Origin: Melieria omissa
Taxonomy: Eukaryota > Arthropoda > Insecta > Diptera > Ulidiidae
Assembly (NCBI GenBank): GCA_963971225.1
Contig: OZ020269.1
Location: 9,120,201 to 9,184,200, forward strand
Reading direction: 5' to 3'
DNA: 64,000 bases
How positions within the stretch are numbered: the first letter of the stretch is position 1; the number at the start of each line of letters is the position of its first letter. The notes beneath the pieces are model-generated. The model saw only the letters and a list, made by a program, of their open reading frames with translations, searched no databases and was not told where the DNA came from. The position numbers and the translations under genes were made by a program. This document shows positions 11,419 through 23,265 of the stretch, piece after piece.

Positions 11419-11641
11419 TACAGTGGTGTCTGGATATAGTGAACTAATTATTGCAAGGCCTGTTCACTGTATTGAGGTTGTTCACTATATCAAGGTCAAC
11501 ATTTTTGTTCAAAAACTCGTTTTATTTGCTCAAAATACACTTTTTGTTTTTTGCTTGAAAATTTGATTCTATATTTAGAGGCTCGAAAAAATTTGGGCAT
11601 TCACTATATCGAGGTGTTCACTATACCCAGACACAACTGTA
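11419..11641. mobile_element. pogo/Tigger-like MITE with TA target duplication
   Basis: The element spans 11421-11639 (219 bp) and is flanked by TA (11419-11420 and 11640-11641). The left end starts CAGTGGTGTCTGGATATAGT and the right end, read inversely, CAGTTGTGTCTGGGTATAGT, continuing GAAC; two mismatches occur in 24 bp. Sub-terminal repeats of TTCACTATAT(C)-AGG follow in both halves. A CAGT start with TA duplication is typical of pogo/Tigger members of the Tc1/mariner superfamily. It has no coding sequence, so it must be mobilised in trans. Confidence 0.8.
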
Positions 11642-11723
11642 CTTACATATATTTTGAAAATATTGATTCAAAAAATAAGGATATTGTTGGGATTTATACC
11701 AATAAAAACTGATTAATTGGTTA

Positions 11724-11881
11724 GTTGAATACAGTAGCGGATCCAGGGGGGTTGACCTCCCCCCCCCCCGAAATATTTGGATCGACTATAAAACTACATA
11801 CAAATTAAAAAAGGCATTTTATAAATATTAAAGAATTACTTTTTAAACCCCTGGTTCTCTGGATCCGCGCCTGGTTGAATA
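11724..11881. mobile_element. hAT-type MITE (same family as 2384-2960)
   Basis: The element spans 11732-11873 (142 bp), starting CAGTAGCGGATCCAGGGGG and ending TCTGGATCCGCGCCTG. It is flanked by the perfect octamer GTTGAATA (11724-11731 and 11874-11881). Its inner sequence, AATATTAAAGAATTACTTTTT, matches the end of the 2384-2960 element, so the two are siblings. A run of C residues (about 11759-11769) lies near the left end. Confidence 0.9.
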
Positions 11882-12554
11882 TAAAAGTTGGATTTCGGAG
11901 GAAAAGGTAAGGAATACAGGGCTAAATAAATTTGTGCAAACTGTCATTTATTTGAGAGGGGGGGGGGGAACATGTAGAGATTGATATACGGCAGGGCGGC
12001 AGTGGCGAATCTATGGTTAGCTCGCGCCCCTTCTGATTGTTCAAGACGTAGTTGAGGGCCCAGAAAAAGCTTTTCTTGGACATAGGAAGAGTTTGAGAGA
12101 GCGTTTGTCTTGCGGGAAACTAAGAACTTTGAGCGAGATTTATTAGGCGATGACCATTGACAACTCTGGAATGAAATGAGATGAATTTGACTATGGGTGG
12201 AAACGCCAATATGCCACATTCCTCCAAAAATGTAAGAGAACTGATCGATGTCTGCTCGTTGTTCCGGAAGTTGCATTGTACAAGCAGGTTTTTTTGGCTC
12301 AGCATCAGAGAACTGCTTAAACCACTTCGGATCATTCTACCAGAGAGGAATGACCCGAAATTCTATATTCACTTGATCCCAAATGGTGTCAGCCAGTCAG
12401 TTGTTGGCATATAGAAAAAATGGTTTCCAAGCGAAAGGAGTGTTTAGTGTTTGAATAGGAACCGTGAGAACATGGTGAATTTTTTTCATCACTACTTGGA
12501 AGGTCAACCTAGCAAACTATCAACACAGAAATACAATGCAAGTGAACTCTTGGT
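11882..12554. other. Unresolved stretch with poly-G tract
   Basis: A run of G residues sits at about 11956-11968. A CAGTGGCGAATCTATGG word at about 12000 resembles an hAT terminus, but I found no inverted partner or target duplication. A minus-strand open frame of 110 codons (11944-12276) has no recognised domain. It could be a degraded repeat. Confidence 0.3.
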
Positions 12555-12850
12555 ATATATACCATAAAATGAATTTTTATTGAAATTAATTGTAATAATT
12601 GTTGTAATTAAATTATATTATTTAAAAATCATTTTTAAAAAGTTATTTGTATAAATAATAAATTCATTAAATTAATTAATTTCAAATATAATTTTTAAAT
12701 AATTTTTTATAATAATTTTTTTGGTATAAATTAATCAAATAATTAAATAATTCATTTATTTAAAAAAAATTATATTGTTATGAGTTCATATTTTTATTAA
12801 TTTTTAATTTAATTTTAAAATATTTAAGTAATATTTTTTTATTATTTTTC
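12555..12850. repeat. AT-rich low-complexity tract
   Basis: About 300 bp almost entirely of A and T, built from TTAATTAA, TTTAAAT and AATAATT words. I see no gene. Confidence 0.8.
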
Positions 12851-15800
12851 AGTAATATTGTACAACACTTTCAAAGAGATGTATGAAATCACTCGAATGT
12901 CAATTTTCTTCTACACTAAACCCAGTAGAAGCACTCGCTTGCCAAATCCTACGCTTATGGCTTTCAACAGAACGCCCCTTAAAATCCCCAAAATAAGCTC
13001 AACATCAGGCAAAGTCCGAGCCACGAGTAAAAGGCAAATACTTCGCCGAAAACACTTCAGCTGCCGAGCAAGTCAAGCTGTGTCAGACACTTGGAAATTG
13101 CACGAAAATTCCGAAGCGTCAACTAGCACAAAATTCCCAAAATCTCCTTCTAACTAAATGCTGCATAAATGCCACACAAACACTCACAGAAACACTCACA
13201 CAAGCAATGCACTTAAGCTGCACAGAATTCAACTGAATGTCGACGCTCGTAATCAGAATCCACTTCCGTCAGTTGATTTCTCCACTGCGCCACTATTCGA
13301 CTACTCCACTTTTTTGCCTCGGTTCATTTTATTTGGCTTTTGTTGTTGTTGTTTGTTTGTTGTTGGTCTCAAAGGAAGCACGTCATTAAGCGCGTCTTAA
13401 TGATGTCTGTCTGTCTAGCTGGCTGGCTGGCTGGCAGTCGCACCTACTGGCGCTTCCGCCGCTGCCACTTTACGCAGATTCGGATAAAAGCGGCATTAGT
13501 ATTAATGCGCTTGCGGAGTAGCGTTTTAATGCACTTGGCACTGAGTTCCGCTGCATGCAACACTGCGTATCTTGTAAGCGCAATAAGAAAATGGTGGCCG
13601 CACAGGTGCCAAATGCACATGCACACACTTACACACATTACAGTGTACAGGATCGACTGGTGAAGTTTTCGACAAGTTTCCGTTCGACTGCTCATTACTG
13701 TCAGACTTTACGTTCGTCGCCACTACTTAAACGTAAGCCAAAGGTTAAAGAAATTGAAAAATGCGAAGACGCAAAGACAAAGTGTGAAATACACTAATGC
13801 CGGAAGATGCGCCAAAAAGCAATACGAAAGCTGCCAATGCCAACGCGGCTTTCACGATTCGAGCGCAACTGCAGACAACCCTGCATGCTTTTCACTTTTC
13901 TCTGCCGGTTTACTGCTCTTCTTATTTTGGTTTTTTTTCTGTAGTTTTACTGACATCCGGCTTTCATTAGTCGACAGCCGGAACCACGGAAACTACGTGC
14001 AAAGCTTGCAACTTTTAGCACATAACCTCACTCGTTGAAATATTTATTTTTGTACGTTGCACTGAATAATTTTCAATAATTTTAATAAAAATGTTTACTG
14101 AGCCTCTTTTGACTTGTTTGCAATGTTTATTTTTCGCGCGTTGCAGCTTAAATTTCCAATTTTTAAAACAAATTTTAACCTCAAACCCCAACAATTATTT
14201 TTGTATGAAGATTTTTTGTCGTTTAAAAGACATAACTTTAATATAATAAATATATAAAAAAAAATCGTATAATTCATTTTGCTTCTTTATGCTGACAAGT
14301 ATTCAATAAATCATAAAGCAATTTTTTACACGCCTAAAGCTGTGCTCTACAAATTGAAACAAATTAAATTCCGCGCCCTCGCGCACCAGCACAAGGAATG
14401 CTTTGTTTTTGAGCTTAAAACGCCTGAAAGTATGCAAGCGTTAAGTAAAGGAATTTAATAAAACACTAGCAAATGCAATTGTTTTTGTATAATACAAACA
14501 TACACACATGCAACAACGCACCAAAACAAATGAAAGCATATGTGATGACAGGTTAGAGATAAAGAAAAAACGTTTCAAGTGGAAATTCGATTCATGAAAA
14601 TTCACACATGTATCTGCCTTTACGTAAGATATGAGGGCACGCACACATATGCATATAATAAACATAATTATGTGGCAACCACACACACACACAAATATAC
14701 AAGCAACAACAAAAAGCTTGCTGGTGCTGGGCTCAGAGCCAAACTCCAATCGGCGCACACATTCACTGGCTCTTTTTTTTGCAATTATCCTTTTTGTTCA
14801 TGGTTGTTTTTGTAGTCACTGTTGTTGTTGTTGTTTCTGCTGTTGGCTTTGATGACAATGCAAATTATATTTTTGCAGCAAAAATGCCACATGAGGCCCT
14901 CGAGTTGTATGGCAGCGCACACACACACATATACAAATAAAAGCGCCGCTAAATATAACAAAGGCGCAAAGTATAAAGTTACATACATACATACGAACAT
15001 GTTGTGAGTGTATGAGTGATAGGTGCTTATGTAGAAGTGTATGTGTTGTGAATGAATTGGCTGGCGCCTGATGACGTGCTGTGATTTGTGCTGCGATTTT
15101 TATGTTGACACATCTGCTGCTGCTGACTGACTGGCTGGCAACATTACTCGCTGGTGCCTGGTTTCCAAGATGCCAAATATGATTTACCCCATTTTTATTG
15201 TAGGGAATTTTCTTTTAGAGAAAAATTACAATGAATGTGTTTCAATTTTGTATGAGTTTCATTTTTAGAATAGTAAAATGATTTAAATTGCATACTTTTA
15301 GGGATTGAAAGCTGTTTACAATCAAATTGATTTCGTTTTTGTTATCTTTAAAAATGAACATATCTTTAGTGCCTGAACGATTTCAATAGCAAAAGCTGAA
15401 TTTTGGAAATTTATTTATTTTACAATTGAAAATTATTTAAATTAAATACGCACATAGAATAAGTTAAAGTATAGTATTAAAACTTTAAGTATGAGATACT
15501 ATAAATGTTATACAAAAAAAATGTATTTATTATATATTCTAGTCTATATATCTTTCTTTTATTGCACCCTAAAGTTTACCAACAAATTCCTGCACACTTG
15601 TGTCCGCTCAAACGCTCAACTTTTTCTTTATGTTCTAACAAAAATCAATTATCCTCTTAACGGTAAATACAATTGAAAACATGCGCATCGCTCCAAAGAG
15701 CCAACAATAACATTCACGCATATTGAAATATGCAAATTTTATTTGAAAAGTTTATTCAAACTTTTCGCACCCAAAATAGCATCGAATCCATGCAACGTTA

Positions 15801-17181
15801 CATGCAGAAATTTCCACGTTTCATTATTTTGCCGCACTTCACACAAGTCTGGCCACTTTGCTCACACCTTCACACACTCTGATGCACACCGCCACTTATT
15901 CATATGTGCCCCACACACACACACACACATACATACGATGGACGATTACCCAGAGCGCTTGCGGCTCTGTCCCGTCTTTCCATTGCCGCAGCACTTTGGA
16001 TTGCACAAGTGTAAAAATTCATAATTTTAATTTAAAAAGTTTGCGCAAACTTTTCAAATCACAGCCCTTTTGCTGCCGTTCCCAATCGCCCCCATGCGCC
16101 CCACACGTCATACTCTCCCCCACTCCACGACACACAACTATCAGTCGAGCAAGTGCCGGCAAAATCCTCAATGCGCGCTCCTTTTTGTTGTTGTATGGTA
16201 CCTTTTGACTAACTCGATTATCACGCAGCGGCAGCGAAAGTTATCAAAAATTTTCGCCCATATTGTCCAGGGATTTGCAGCCGCCAACTCACTCACCAAC
16301 ACACCTGCGAGCGTTTTATGTGAAATCGCCCTTCATAAATCGTTGCCGTTTTTGCCGCAAAGCCGCACGCCGCACACCGCGCACGGCATGCGGCACAACG
16401 GGCTCCGGCCGGGCAGGCGTTAATTTCAAATTGAATTTTCACACAATTTCAGTTTGTTAGCGGCTGAAATTGCATAATGCAGCCAAATTAGGCAGATTTG
16501 CGTTTAAAATTGCGCTGCGCCCCGAAACGCAGCGACGCAAAGCGCAAAGCGGGCGGCATAAATTAGCGCGTTTGAATTGGCTGCATAAATAACGGTAAAA
16601 GTTGAAAAAGATTGAAGGCAGTGCGAAAAAATTAGGAAAAATTATTCGGCGCAAAAAAGGATAAAAAGTTGACGAGGCCAAATTAAAACGCAGCAAATTA
16701 AAATATCTCAAGAAAAACTTAAATCTTTTGTTTTGTACTAAAAGAAAATGCTGAAGGAAACGTAACGAAAGATCTTCATTAAGCCTATTGAAAAATTTGT
16801 GCATCATTAAAGTTGAATTTAAAAGAGGAGAATACTTTTGAAAAATCATATACAATGCATGAAAAAATCATGGGTTGGGATTTACCTATGAACAGAAAAT
16901 TGTTTCTGTTTTATAAAAGTTTCTGAATTGTTTGCTACTTTTGTATTAAGTTTCTGGAATTAGTTGAATACTTTTTTAATTTATTTCTTATGTTTACTAT
17001 CAATTCTTATTGTTTTTATTTGATTTTTTACATAAAGTAAGACACAGTAATTTCAGTAGTTTGTGATAAATTCATAATTTCATTGCCTATCTGTCAGCAT
17101 TTTTCGCATTTCAAGCACGTTGAGTAGCTTTCCAACTTCTTTCTCATATATAATGCGCCTATACAGTAAACTATCAAAATA
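12851..17181. other. Intergenic, no gene recognised
   Basis: About 4.3 kb without a credible gene. It holds short CA/TG microsatellites (for example about 14679-14697 and 15911-15929) and CAA-rich patches. Open frames of up to about 130 codons here are low in complexity and overlap each other on both strands. Confidence 0.5.
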
Positions 17182-17644
17182 TACAAGGTGCGCCATCTAA
17201 ATGTGGTCGATGGAAATATTGAATAACTTTGACAGATTTACACCGATTGACGTCGTCGAACACATTTCGGAAAGGTTATTGCATTACAATTTTAACCATG
17301 AATCGATTCACGCCCAAAGAACGCGCGGAAATAGTAACAATGTTCATTAAATGTAATCGTTCAGTTGTTGCAACACAGCGTGCGTATCGTCAAAGGCCAC
17401 CGAGATCGCCCGATTTAACGGCACCGGACTTTTTTGTGGGGATTTTTAAAAAGTAAAATGTATGCCAACAAACCAAAGACTTTAGACGAGTTTAAGGACA
17501 ATATTTGAGCCGAAATCACTGCGATATCACCCGAGATGCTGGCAAATGTCATGGAAAATGCCAAAAAAAGAGCTGAATTGAGAATCCGAATTGTTCAAGT
17601 TATTCAATATTTCCATCGACCACATTTAGATGGCGCACTCTGTA
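17182..17644 (+). mobile_element. Internally deleted Tc1/mariner-superfamily element with long terminal repeats
   Basis: The element spans 17184-17642 (459 bp) and is flanked by TA (17182-17183 and 17643-17644). Its inverted ends share about 42 identical bases from GTGCGCCATCTAAATGTGG through GAATAACTT, after slightly different outer bases (CAAG versus CAGA). Inside is a collapsed transposase: the N-terminal helix-turn-helix region (MNRFTPKERAEIVTMF at 17299) is fused after about 33 residues to the C-terminal catalytic region (RPPRSPDLTAPDFF, which holds the last catalytic Asp). Frameshifts and a TGA follow before the C-terminal tail (MLANVMENAKKRAELRIR). Most of the catalytic domain is deleted. 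Confidence 0.9.
17299..17586 (+). pseudogene. Deleted transposase remnant (Tc1/mariner superfamily)
   Basis: The helix-turn-helix start at 17299 is joined directly to the SPDLTAPDFF motif, so the first two catalytic Asp residues are absent. A frameshift after APDFFV and an in-frame TGA in the tail make it doubly inactive. The sequence VYANKPKTLDEFKDNI identifies the C-terminal region. Confidence 0.85.
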
Positions 17645-17883
17645 AAATATAAATATAAAATATATAAAATATGGAGAAAATATTTATAATACTTTTTCTA
17701 CCATTTACTACTCTAAAACCTGAACTTAGTTCTAAAATATGAAAATATTTTGAATTTTAGTTAACGCGCTTTTACTGTATACTTCTTTCTACTTCCTTTC
17801 GATATTTCTCGACCTTATTGTTACTAAATATCTGAAAGTTTCACTATCTCTTTTGTACTGTTCTCTACTTCTTTTAACACATC

Positions 17884-18095
17884 GGGTGATAAGTCCCCGG
17901 TCTAAGGCACAAAAAAAACCATTTTTTGAGAAATTAAATTTTATTCATCAACATGATTTCCTTCAAGAGCGATGCATTAAATTCGGCACTTCTCTAACAT
18001 TTCGACACCTTTCTTGTAAAACGACTTATCTTTGGCCTCTAAATAGGTATTTTTTTGAGCGATTACCTCCTTTTTGAGCCAAATTTCTTTCCTGC
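17884..18095 (-). pseudogene. mariner transposase 3'-end relic
   Basis: The minus strand reads KKEVIAQKNTYLEAKDKSF, YKKGVEMLEKC, then a stop, and CIALEGNHVDE followed by TAA. This is the C-terminus of a mariner transposase (consensus E-I-A-E--AYFEAKDKSFYKKGIE-LE-RW--CI-LEGNYV), with a nonsense codon where a Trp-x-x-Cys segment is expected. The end GGGGACTTATCACCCGATG looks like the outer terminus. The 5' part is missing. Confidence 0.75.
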
Positions 18096-18419
18096 TAGCA
18101 TTTGTTATTACTATTATAATGTTTATTTCTTCTAACCTCTGAACTACAACTCTGATACAACTAATAATAATAATTGATTGGCACGACAGCCCGCTTACGC
18201 GAGACTAAGGCCTAGCTTCCCGCAACCACCCGTGTTGTGCGTGTGAATTTTGTACGCGTGTGGAAGGGACCTACAGTTTTATGCCGGTTCCGAACGGCAG
18301 GTTGGGAGCTGTTTCATAGGCAATTTTTACTCTCAGAGGTTTGCCATTTCCAGCTGAGAGGACAGCCACCGAAAGAGAAAACGAGTTTCCCGTTATTTTT
18401 TTTAGGTGTTACTACATGC

Positions 18420-18430
18420 GGAATTCGAAC
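18420..18430 (-). promoter_or_regulatory. Pol III B box of the SINE
   Basis: GTTCGAATTCC on the minus strand fits the B-box consensus GGTTCGANTCC with one change at its first G and one near its end. Confidence 0.7.
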
Positions 18431-18471
18431 TAGCGTCGCTCTGCATGCGACTCGCTTGGACCGCGCACTAA

Positions 18472-18483
18472 CCAACTGAGCCA
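18472..18483 (-). promoter_or_regulatory. Pol III A box of the SINE
   Basis: TGGCTCAGTTGG on the minus strand matches the A-box consensus and lies about 10 nt into the element. Confidence 0.75.
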
Positions 18484-18506
18484 CGGCGGCTGCTCTGATA
18501 CAACTA

Positions 18507-21500
18507 GTTAAGCCAAAAATTATATTTGGGCCTTAAATTTGCAACCCTTATCCTGCTAATGATCTCTTTGCAGGTTTTTTAGGCACTGCCTACTTTGTTG
18601 GCATATTACAAGTTGACCTTACAAGGATCATACAAGCTTCATACCTAGTTCAGTTAACGAGATCTAAATAGAAGAGACCTTAATTGATCCAGTAGCGCCA
18701 CAATAGGTTTAATATGGCTTAACTGTGTTCCTAACCGAAAGCTGACACATCTATCTACCTTCCTACACAAAACTCAGTCACTTTAGCAAAATTCTCTCAC
18801 TTCAAAGAGATCAACGCACAATCATTCTTTGTGTTTTCATGAGTCATTGTTGTTGTCATTCTTTTCATTTTAGAAGTCCCATACCCTTATCTATCTGTTG
18901 TTGTCCTTCGCTTCCTGTCGATCCTGATGGGCTCTTACCATTTCAATTTGCCCTTTGCCCGAGTTCATCGAATATCCTGTCCCCAAAAGTCCTTCTTTCC
19001 AAGCTCTTTCAATATTTTTAACAATATTTGTTCTCTTTATTCCATATTATTTTAACAGAATTATTTTTATTTTAATACAATTGCACGACCACTTTAATCT
19101 CATCAACTTTTTAATTTCTACTTTCCACTTTTTCCTAACTAAACCGTTTTCAAACGTTACATGACTTTAAATGCGTTTCGCGCTGCGTTTGCATTTGTAC
19201 CGTTTTGATTTATGACATTCGTTTCCACCTTAGCAATCCCGTTTCCCCGCGCTGCCCTCTACCGCTTTTATTTTACATCAACCCCCTTTTGCTCATTTTC
19301 CCGAACATTTCGCTTTACGCTTTTCGCGCTTTTGTCGTTTCCTTCACATGCTGCGCTCTTCAAATGCAGCTGTAACCGAAAACAACAACTACAACAATAA
19401 CACCAACTCATTTGTTACACCGCTGCCAACCTATACATTTTATAGACTAAAAAACAACAACAACAACGGTCATTTTGCCAGCTGTTTTCGCATTCACTGT
19501 CACTGTTATTGCTGTTGTTGTTGTTGCTGCACCATCCATTGCGCTGCCAACACGTTGCAAACGATTAAGATTTAGACCTTTTGCAGCAACGGCCACATGC
19601 ACTAACCGAAATCAACAGCAACAACAACAACAAACAACCGCATAGCCGCAGCCCAACGCAGTCGATGCACGACTCCCAACGAAATCCGCCATTTTCCCTG
19701 GATTTCCGCTTCGAGTGCGAGCAAACGAGCACGCGAAAAATAAGTCTCGCGGCAGCTGCTGCTGCTGCTCGCGATGCCCTCCGCGCGTTCTAGTTAATTG
19801 TAGATGTAAATGTATGTCTATGTGTGTGTGTGTGTGCCTGGATTAATCAGTGGCTTAAAATTTATTGCGCTGCTTGGGAATATTAATTACAATGGCAACG
19901 GCAACAACAACAACCGCACCAACAACAACAACAATGATGCCGTTCAATGGCCGCCACTAACCGGCACAGCGCACCCGGGCGTATGAGCGACCACAACTCA
20001 GCGGCGGCCGCCAAGAAACTCAATTTTGAACTCAGGCATTCAGCCGCCTCGACGCTCCATTCTGCCACCGCCCCCACACCCGCACACTGCGCTGCGCGCC
20101 TCATGAAAATGTGTGAGGATTTTCGTGTTTTTCACTGCAAACATTCCAGCAACCATTTACAGTGGATTACAGAGAAATTGCTGAATGGCTACCGTAGGTG
20201 GCCACCAGCCACTCCCGACCCCGCAACGGCGCCGTGCAACGTCGGTGCAAAGCCCAAAGCCACCGGCAGCAGCCGACTGCACTCCATTTTCCTCGCTGCC
20301 TCTTCTTATTTTTTCAGCCATTTTTTTGCCGCTGCAGCATCGTTGTGGCAATTTACCTTTTCGGAGTTGCAAATATTTTTAATACGTTCAATTCAACATG
20401 CGCCGCAGCTCTAGACGCTTCTTTATTTTGGCCAGCTTCTTTTTTCGTGCAATAAAATGGAATTTGTGCGGCGGCGCTGACCGTAGCAGCAAAATCGGCA
20501 GCAACAGCAGCAACGCCAGGTGCTAAGGACACTCAACAATTGTTGTGCAACTTTGCATTTTTTTCTCTCCTGCAACGAATGCCAATTGTGCTGGGTTCTT
20601 GTTTATTTTTTTGTTGTTGTTGCCCTCGTGGTTATTGTTGTTTTTGCTGCCGCTGCAGATGAACGTCTGCTTACTTCCAGTACATAAATTTTATCAATTC
20701 ACTGAACTGCAATTTCACTGCTCGGACTACTATGCCCAGCTGCTCTTCCTGTTTGCCCACTTCCTCTCCGCTTTGTTCTATTGGCGTTTGCCCCACCGAC
20801 CGCTCGACTTATCTGTGCGGCCAGCGTGTTGGGGCGATGCCTGCGCTGCTCGCAATATTTTGCGAATTTCCCAAATTGTCTGCTGTACATTTCAGTCGGC
20901 ATTTCAACTCCCCAAAGAGAAATTTCAGCTTAGCACAATTTTGCAATTACATTTCATTTCATCTCATCTTGCCGAAACCATCAGAAAGTCATGATTTTTT
21001 TTTTTCAAAGGCGAAAATCATAACAGAAATTTGTTAATTTAGAAATGTAAAAAAGAAATAGTAAACAATTTGATTCATGATTAAAATTCACTATCGGTAA
21101 ACCCCAGAAGCAATTTTCATTCGCCACTCAAAGCGAAGAAGCTTTTAATTTCATTATTGTACTTGCGGGACTTGCAGAAAACAATGGCTTTTGCATTTGA
21201 AATGACCCATGGAATAATATTGCTTTCTCGCTTGTGGGTGTGAGATCCAAAAATCAGTCGGTTTTCATGGTTTGAACTGCTCCACGAAGCAACTCTCAAC
21301 GGGCTGAAATTGTCACCGAGTGTCGTCCACATAGTTTTTGTTGAGTCTTCATCATCCATACGCACCAAAGCAGTGGATTTTTGGCAAATCTGAATGCATT
21401 TAATAAATGTATGAAGCAAACTGTAGACCGCGCAATAGATGCAAAGCTCTTCGACGATGCTACCGACTGGAACAACTAATCTAGCAAATTGCAAATGGTG

Positions 21501-22633
21501 AGAAGAATCTGTTGAGGCATAACTCAGGGGTCGTTAGTAAAACGGTGAACGTTATTGGCGCATCCAATTCTGATTGAGAAAATCACAGAGCGTCTGTGAA
21601 AATTGAGAGTGGCATATTTTACAGCGCAGAGGCAGAAGGCAGCCTCTGTGTGTGTGTATGAGAAGCGAAACAAAGATAGCCACAAAAAATTCTCAGGGCA
21701 TGTTTGTCAAGCACTTAACTGATTTTTTAATCACTTCAGCATGTGTGAGAATTTTTCGTATATGATTGCATGGACAAACATCTGTTGACTGGAAAATATG
21801 TCATAACCTAAATTACAGGTTTCAACGTCACTGTCTTGAAAACAACAGAATTGAATTGTGTGTACATTTTTGCAAAAACATATAATTTAAAAGTATTTTA
21901 CCTCAATTTGAATGCAAATTTCCTTCTTTCCTTTTAACAAAATAGCATGGTATCCTTGCAATATTTTTCCTTTTCTATGCTCGTATTACAATATGGGTGT
22001 TGGTGTCATTTTGCTAATTTTTACTTTTGAAATAAACGCACCAGCCGTCTCTGAAACCATTTTCCCAAAAAACAATTTGCGGTTTTCAGTTTAATTTACT
22101 TGTTTACAAAATATTTCATTATTCTTCTTTCATTCCTTTTCCTCAACCCTCTTCAACAACATTACACCTACAAAAGAAACAACTTTTCAAATTGCTTCAT
22201 CAGAGAGATTCGTTCCTCGCTAACTGTTCGACAAGTTTGAGGCAATGAAGCTCCGCTCCAACTTTGTGTGTTTCACCGCCATTCCCAAAATATAAACTAA
22301 TAAAAAACGCTTTAAAACTTTCTTCAGACTTGCCAATGAAGTCAATCAAATTTTCTCGCGCTCCATCATGTTCAGCCTGATGTCCTCTTCATTCATACTC
22401 GGTGTCAGCGCCTGGGCGATGTGACACTAATTTTTATTGCGCACAAAAATTCAAATAATCAAAAAATTAAACTCGTCTTCGAGATGAAGCAGGTGATGAT
22501 TATTTGTTTTTTCGGTGATTAGCTCATAGAATCGGTGCGAGACCATAATTCACTTTTCAACTGTACAGAGCGCAAGTATGTTCGATGGTCAACAGGTCTC
22601 CGGCATACAAACGCCTAGTTCTTTGTGGACGTC
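18507..22633. other. Intergenic, no gene recognised
   Basis: About 4.1 kb. It contains CAA/TTG-rich patches, a TG microsatellite (about 19819-19835) and GC-richer stretches (19650-20350) with overlapping spurious frames. A 125-codon minus-strand frame (21117-21494) has no recognised domain. Confidence 0.45.
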
Positions 22634-23265
22634 TTAACCCTCTATGGTTCAGGAACACATTTTTTTATTGGTCCTTAGAATAGTTTGAAGTTTTTGGAAA
22701 TATACGAAATTAATAAACTGAATATTTCAGTTTAAAGAAGAGAAGTATACACGTTTTTCAATGGTATATCTTGACATAGTAAAGGAAGAAGAAGCACAAA
22801 AATTATATAACTTTTTAATTTTACGTTTTCTTTTAATTTAGATACTTTTTTTTTAATATTGGCGGAAGAAAATGAAGAAATATAAAAATTTTCGTTATGC
22901 GTAAAAATTATTATGTTTAAGTAATTATTACAGCCACAACGATGTGGTTGCTCTTGTAGAAACACACTCTAAAATACAGGGTCCGAGTATAAAAATTAAA
23001 AAATTTCTTATGCATTGTTGCTATTGTAATATAACCACATTTTTTTCATTTTCATTTATTTAGAATAGATACATTAAGTGTTGTAAGATCGAGTCTTTTA
23101 ATAACACCTCATCAATATTAAATTTCTTAAACTAGAATTAAATTTAAAGATTAACAATTACAATAACAAAATTAAGTAATAAACATAGGCTTAAACATAG
23201 AAGCCTAAAATGCAAAATTTTAAATTTTAACTGTCCCTAGTAAAAATCTGGAACGGAGGGGTTAA
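22634..23265. mobile_element. Probable TTAA-flanked (piggyBac-like) MITE
   Basis: A 624-bp AT-rich block (22638-23261) lies between TTAA words. The left end reads CCCTCTATGGTTCAGG and the right end, inverted, CCCCTCCGTTCCAGAT, an imperfect terminal repeat. No coding sequence is present. It is weaker than the other TTAA elements here because the termini differ at several positions. Confidence 0.5.

Larger units (their letters stand above)
18150..18506 (-). mobile_element. tRNA-derived SINE with 14-bp target duplication
   Basis: The 329-bp insert (18164-18492) is flanked by the direct repeat CTCTGATACAACTA (18150-18163 and 18493-18506). Read on the minus strand it starts GCCGCCGTGGCTCAGTTGG. 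It carries an RNA polymerase III A box (TGGCTCAGTTGG, 18483-18472) and a B box (GTTCGAATTCC, about 18430-18420) at tRNA-like spacing. The tail, on the minus strand, ends in an ATT trinucleotide run next to the left duplication. Long variable target duplications, an internal pol III promoter and a simple-repeat tail define a tRNA-head SINE mobilised by a LINE. It is not a functional tRNA gene because stem pairing is degraded. Confidence 0.88.

Noticed and set aside
11944..12276. 110-codon minus-strand open frame next to a poly-G tract, with an hAT-like CAGTGGCG word
   Set aside because: No second terminus, no target duplication and no recognised protein motif.
18164..18492. A functional tRNA gene
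   Set aside because: A and B boxes are present, but acceptor and anticodon stems do not pair properly and the unit is embedded in a 329-bp insert with a target duplication, so it is a SINE.
21117..21494. 125-codon minus-strand open frame
   Set aside because: No recognised domain, no splice partners, and length within chance for a 64-kb window.
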